DNA of 64,000 nt, taken from positions 30,211,501 through 30,275,500 of the forward strand of contig NC_133157.1 of assembly GCF_040802235.1 (NCBI RefSeq), given 5' to 3'. The DNA comes from Manis javanica. Lineage: Eukaryota; Chordata; Mammalia; Pholidota; Manidae. How positions within the stretch are numbered: position 1 is the first letter of the stretch; every line of letters begins with the position of its first letter. This document shows positions 61,531 to 64,000 of the stretch, one piece after another. The position numbers were made by a program, and so were the translations under genes. A model generated the notes under the pieces. The model worked only from the letters and a program-made list of their open reading frames with translations. It did not search any database and was not told the DNA's origin.

Positions 61531-62589
61531 ATATTTGAAACTCAACTGGTTACTTTTTAGATATGTGATTTTAGGCTATTCCTTTTAAAAATATATATCC
61601 CTTCTATTTTTGGAAATATAAAACAAATTGGATAAATACACAGAAGAAAATAATAGTATCTATATCCCACCCTCAGAAATAATCACTGTTTAATATCTTG
61701 GCAAATATGCTTTCCTTTTTTAAAAAAAAATGATTACTTTATTAAAATGATACATATTTTAAGAGTTCAAACAATGCAAAAGTACCAAAATCAAAGGAAA
61801 ACACCCCAACTCTACCATCCAACAATGGTAATGATGACTGTTACTTCTTAACCAACTTACTTGATGTTTCTAAGAACCACCTTTCCTCATCATAGACTTG
61901 GTGTGAGGAGAAAATGAAATAATAAATGTAAAGAAGATAGCATTGCACCTGGCATAAAAGAAGTGATTAATCAGTGTCAGCTGCTGCCGTTATAATTACA
62001 GGACACACACTGCAGCATGGCTGGTGATACCACAGTTGCTTTTCATAAACATTATTTCCATAGGACTCACACTAGTATTTATGAATGCTAACGACTGCCA
62101 CGATATGGTTCTCTCTGGGTGATGGTTTCTAATCCAGTGCAATCGGAGGTTTAGGAGGAAATAATCAGCGGATTTATGAAGTGGAAATAAAGGATGACTA
62201 TATGGATGCATTATTAGACACAGAAAATCATCCAATGATTACAGGAAAGAAATGATCTCTTCAAATCTAACCTAACAGTCACAGAAAGACATAAAAGTAA
62301 GAGATTTTCAGTATGAGGAAAGGGTGGTTTGGTTACTTCAGCAGAAACTGAATTCAGAAGGATGTCCCACATAGTAAAATTAACGAATCCCCTTTTTAGG
62401 ACAGTTCAATTTGCCACTACTGTTCAGGGACCAGAAGCCAGTAGAGGTGCGTATACAAACTTTAAAACTTGATTTGTAAGTAGACAGCATTTAGTAAATT
62501 CAGAACTTTTTAAAGTTTCACAATAAATTCTAAAGTGCCTTTCGCTACTATATTTTTTATCAGAGTCACAGAACTACACAATAATAGAG

Positions 62590-62765
62590 CATATTGAATT
62601 TTAGAGGTCATTCAGTTAATACCTTCCTTTTATAAATGAATAAACAGACCTAGAAAGATGAAGCAACTTGCTGAAGGTTAGGTCACTAGTTACCTGCAGG
62701 ATCTAGATTAGAACTAAGATTGCATGACTCCCTGTTCAGTAATCCTTCCACTACACATCTGTTAT
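62590..62765 (+). repeat. MIR SINE
   Basis: 'ataaatgaataaacagacct', 'gatgaagcaacttgctgaag', 'gttaggtcactagttacctg' and 'agaactaagattgcatgact' follow in MIR order. Confidence 0.7.
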
Positions 62766-62984
62766 TGAATTTAAGTCTCCTACAGCATAAAACTATTTCT
62801 CAAACCAATGTGCAAGTAACATGTATTTAGTAATCTTGATCATCTTTCTATAATGATTAATATGTAGAGTCTTTCACATAGTATACAAGTAGTATTATCA
62901 AAATCTGGTTTATGATAGTAAGGCCCAAATGATGGCTTAATTTACAAACTTGACAAAAGGAAGTAACATGCAGGGTAATGTGGC

Positions 62985-63125
62985 TCAAAGAATGCTGAGC
63001 TGGGAGCCAGCAGCCTGCGGCCCTGGGCATTCCTGACACTTCTCTGAGCTTCTGCCTCCTCACCTACAGACGGTGAAAGGACGGAGAGAAGAACCAGGTC
63101 TCTCAGACTGCTTGTGGATGGAAAA
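62985..63125 (-). repeat. MIR SINE fragment
   Basis: 'gagctgggagccagcagcct' with 'cacttctctgagcttctgcc' and 'tcctcacctacagacggtga' is MIR-like. The two minus-strand open frames here (62857-63063 and 62942-63214) lie in this repeat and are not genes. Confidence 0.6.
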
Positions 63126-64000
63126 TTGCATTTTGAATAATTTAAATATTTTATTGTGAGAAACTTCAAGCATAAACAAAAGGAGAGAGAATAGCATAAT
63201 AATTCTGTACACACTGATTACCCAAATTTAACAATTAGCAAGATTTTTGCCACAGTTGCTTCATCTAACCCAGTTATTTTTGCTAAGGTATTTTAAAGAA
63301 AATTCCAGAACCCTTATCATCCAATATCTCTGCATGTAGTATTCACATATAAATAATATGGACATAACAACAATGTCATTATTGTATTAATAAAATTAAA
63401 AGGAATTCCTTAGTGAGATCTAGTGCCCACTCAAGTACAAATTTCCCCAGTTTTCTCAAAAATATATTTTTTATAGCTGGTTTATTCAAGTTAGGATTCT
63501 CAGTCAAGTTTTGATTTGGGGAGACACAATCTAAGTAGCTAGCAAGGTTTTAAGATTAGAATCTACACCTAGAGTTTCAGCAACTGACCATATTGTGATT
63601 ATTACTGCTGAATCTTTCTTTGCCCCAAATTCAATTTAGAAACATTCAAGTGCTGTGAATATTCCCATCAATGTCAGAGTATGGCTGTCAGATAGCTATT
63701 GACTGAAAGCCAGCAGTAGTTGGCAAAAATTATGCCCATGCAGTGCACATCAAGTGGATGGTGTCAATGCATGAGAAGGAAAAATTAACACTACATTGAT
63801 GGTAACCAGTCAAGAAACAATGTAGATAAAGACAAGAGGTGAGATACAATTGGACTTGCCATGCGGGAATGGTCTGATGGGACGAGCGGAATGCTTAAAC
63901 TGGAATGTCAATAAACATAAAAGGCATGCCAGGTTCTGACACTTGCACATCAAGATGCATTGCTGATTAAACATTAAAGGGATGGGGATATTACCACTGT

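Larger units (their letters stand above)
60006..64000 (-). other. INVS: INVS intron to right edge, no further exon found
   Basis: The next upstream INVS exon (ankyrin repeats) was looked for on the minus strand and not found in these 4 kb. Recognised content is an old L1 (60440-61530), an A/T-rich old LINE-like end near 61700-61830 and MIR SINEs near 61890-61990, 62590-62765 and 62985-63125. The final kilobase shows nothing I can name. Confidence 0.5.

Overview
This is a mammalian nuclear DNA window. It holds the 3' ends of two protein-coding genes that converge tail to tail: TEX10 on the plus strand (left edge) and INVS, encoding inversin, on the minus strand (from about 9 kb to the right edge). 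TEX10 and INVS are convergent neighbours on human chromosome 9q31, so the arrangement is conserved synteny seen in inverted orientation. Exons were called from protein similarity I recognise, matching reading phases and GT/AG borders. No bacterial-type operon, CRISPR array, tRNA or rRNA gene was seen.

The species is not proven. There is no Alu (primates), B1/B2 (rodents), BovB/Bov-tA (ruminants), PRE-1 (pig), equine ERE or carnivore tRNA-Lys SINE. Instead there are many related L1 copies of one lineage and an LTR-env element. My best inference is a pangolin (Manis) or another laurasiatherian whose lineage lacks a recent tRNA SINE.

Layout: 1-4790 holds the last two coding exons of TEX10 with their introns and poly(A) signal. 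About 4791-8926 is intergenic or unrecognised 3' UTR. From 8927 to 64000 lie INVS exons in reverse order: a short putative last exon (9301-9338), then 9514-9588, 10329-10558, 36587-37304, 49841-50127 and 59793-60005. Together they encode about the C-terminal half of inversin: the end of the ankyrin domain, IQ motif 1, a long low-complexity basic/polar segment, a destruction-box-like RxxL, IQ motif 2 and the tail. The upstream ankyrin exons lie beyond the right edge.

The 26-kb INVS intron between 10558 and 36587 is a stack of retroelements. It contains a HAL1-like element (about 11.2-14.4 kb) with a younger L1 3' end inside it, an L1 fragment, an internally deleted L1 (about 14.7-19.4 kb), another 5'-truncated L1 (about 19.4-21.06 kb), and an older L1 (21.1-33.0 kb). 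That older L1 is split by an 8.1-kb insertion on the opposite strand. The insertion is the most interesting object in the window. It consists of a 5'-complete L1 followed, in L1 orientation, by about 2.1 kb of non-L1 DNA that includes an endogenous retroviral env transmembrane fragment and LTR-like 3' sequence with its own poly(A) signal and tail. One 14-bp target-site duplication flanks the whole composite, and a poly(A) signal precedes the terminal A tract. This looks like an L1 3' transduction that carried a retroviral env/LTR piece.

The remaining introns carry another 5'-truncated L1 with its own target-site duplication (38.8-40.4 kb), MaLR/ERVL-type LTRs, a second HAL1/L1M segment abutting an INVS exon, MIR SINEs, a (CA)n microsatellite and a 4 x 30-bp minisatellite.
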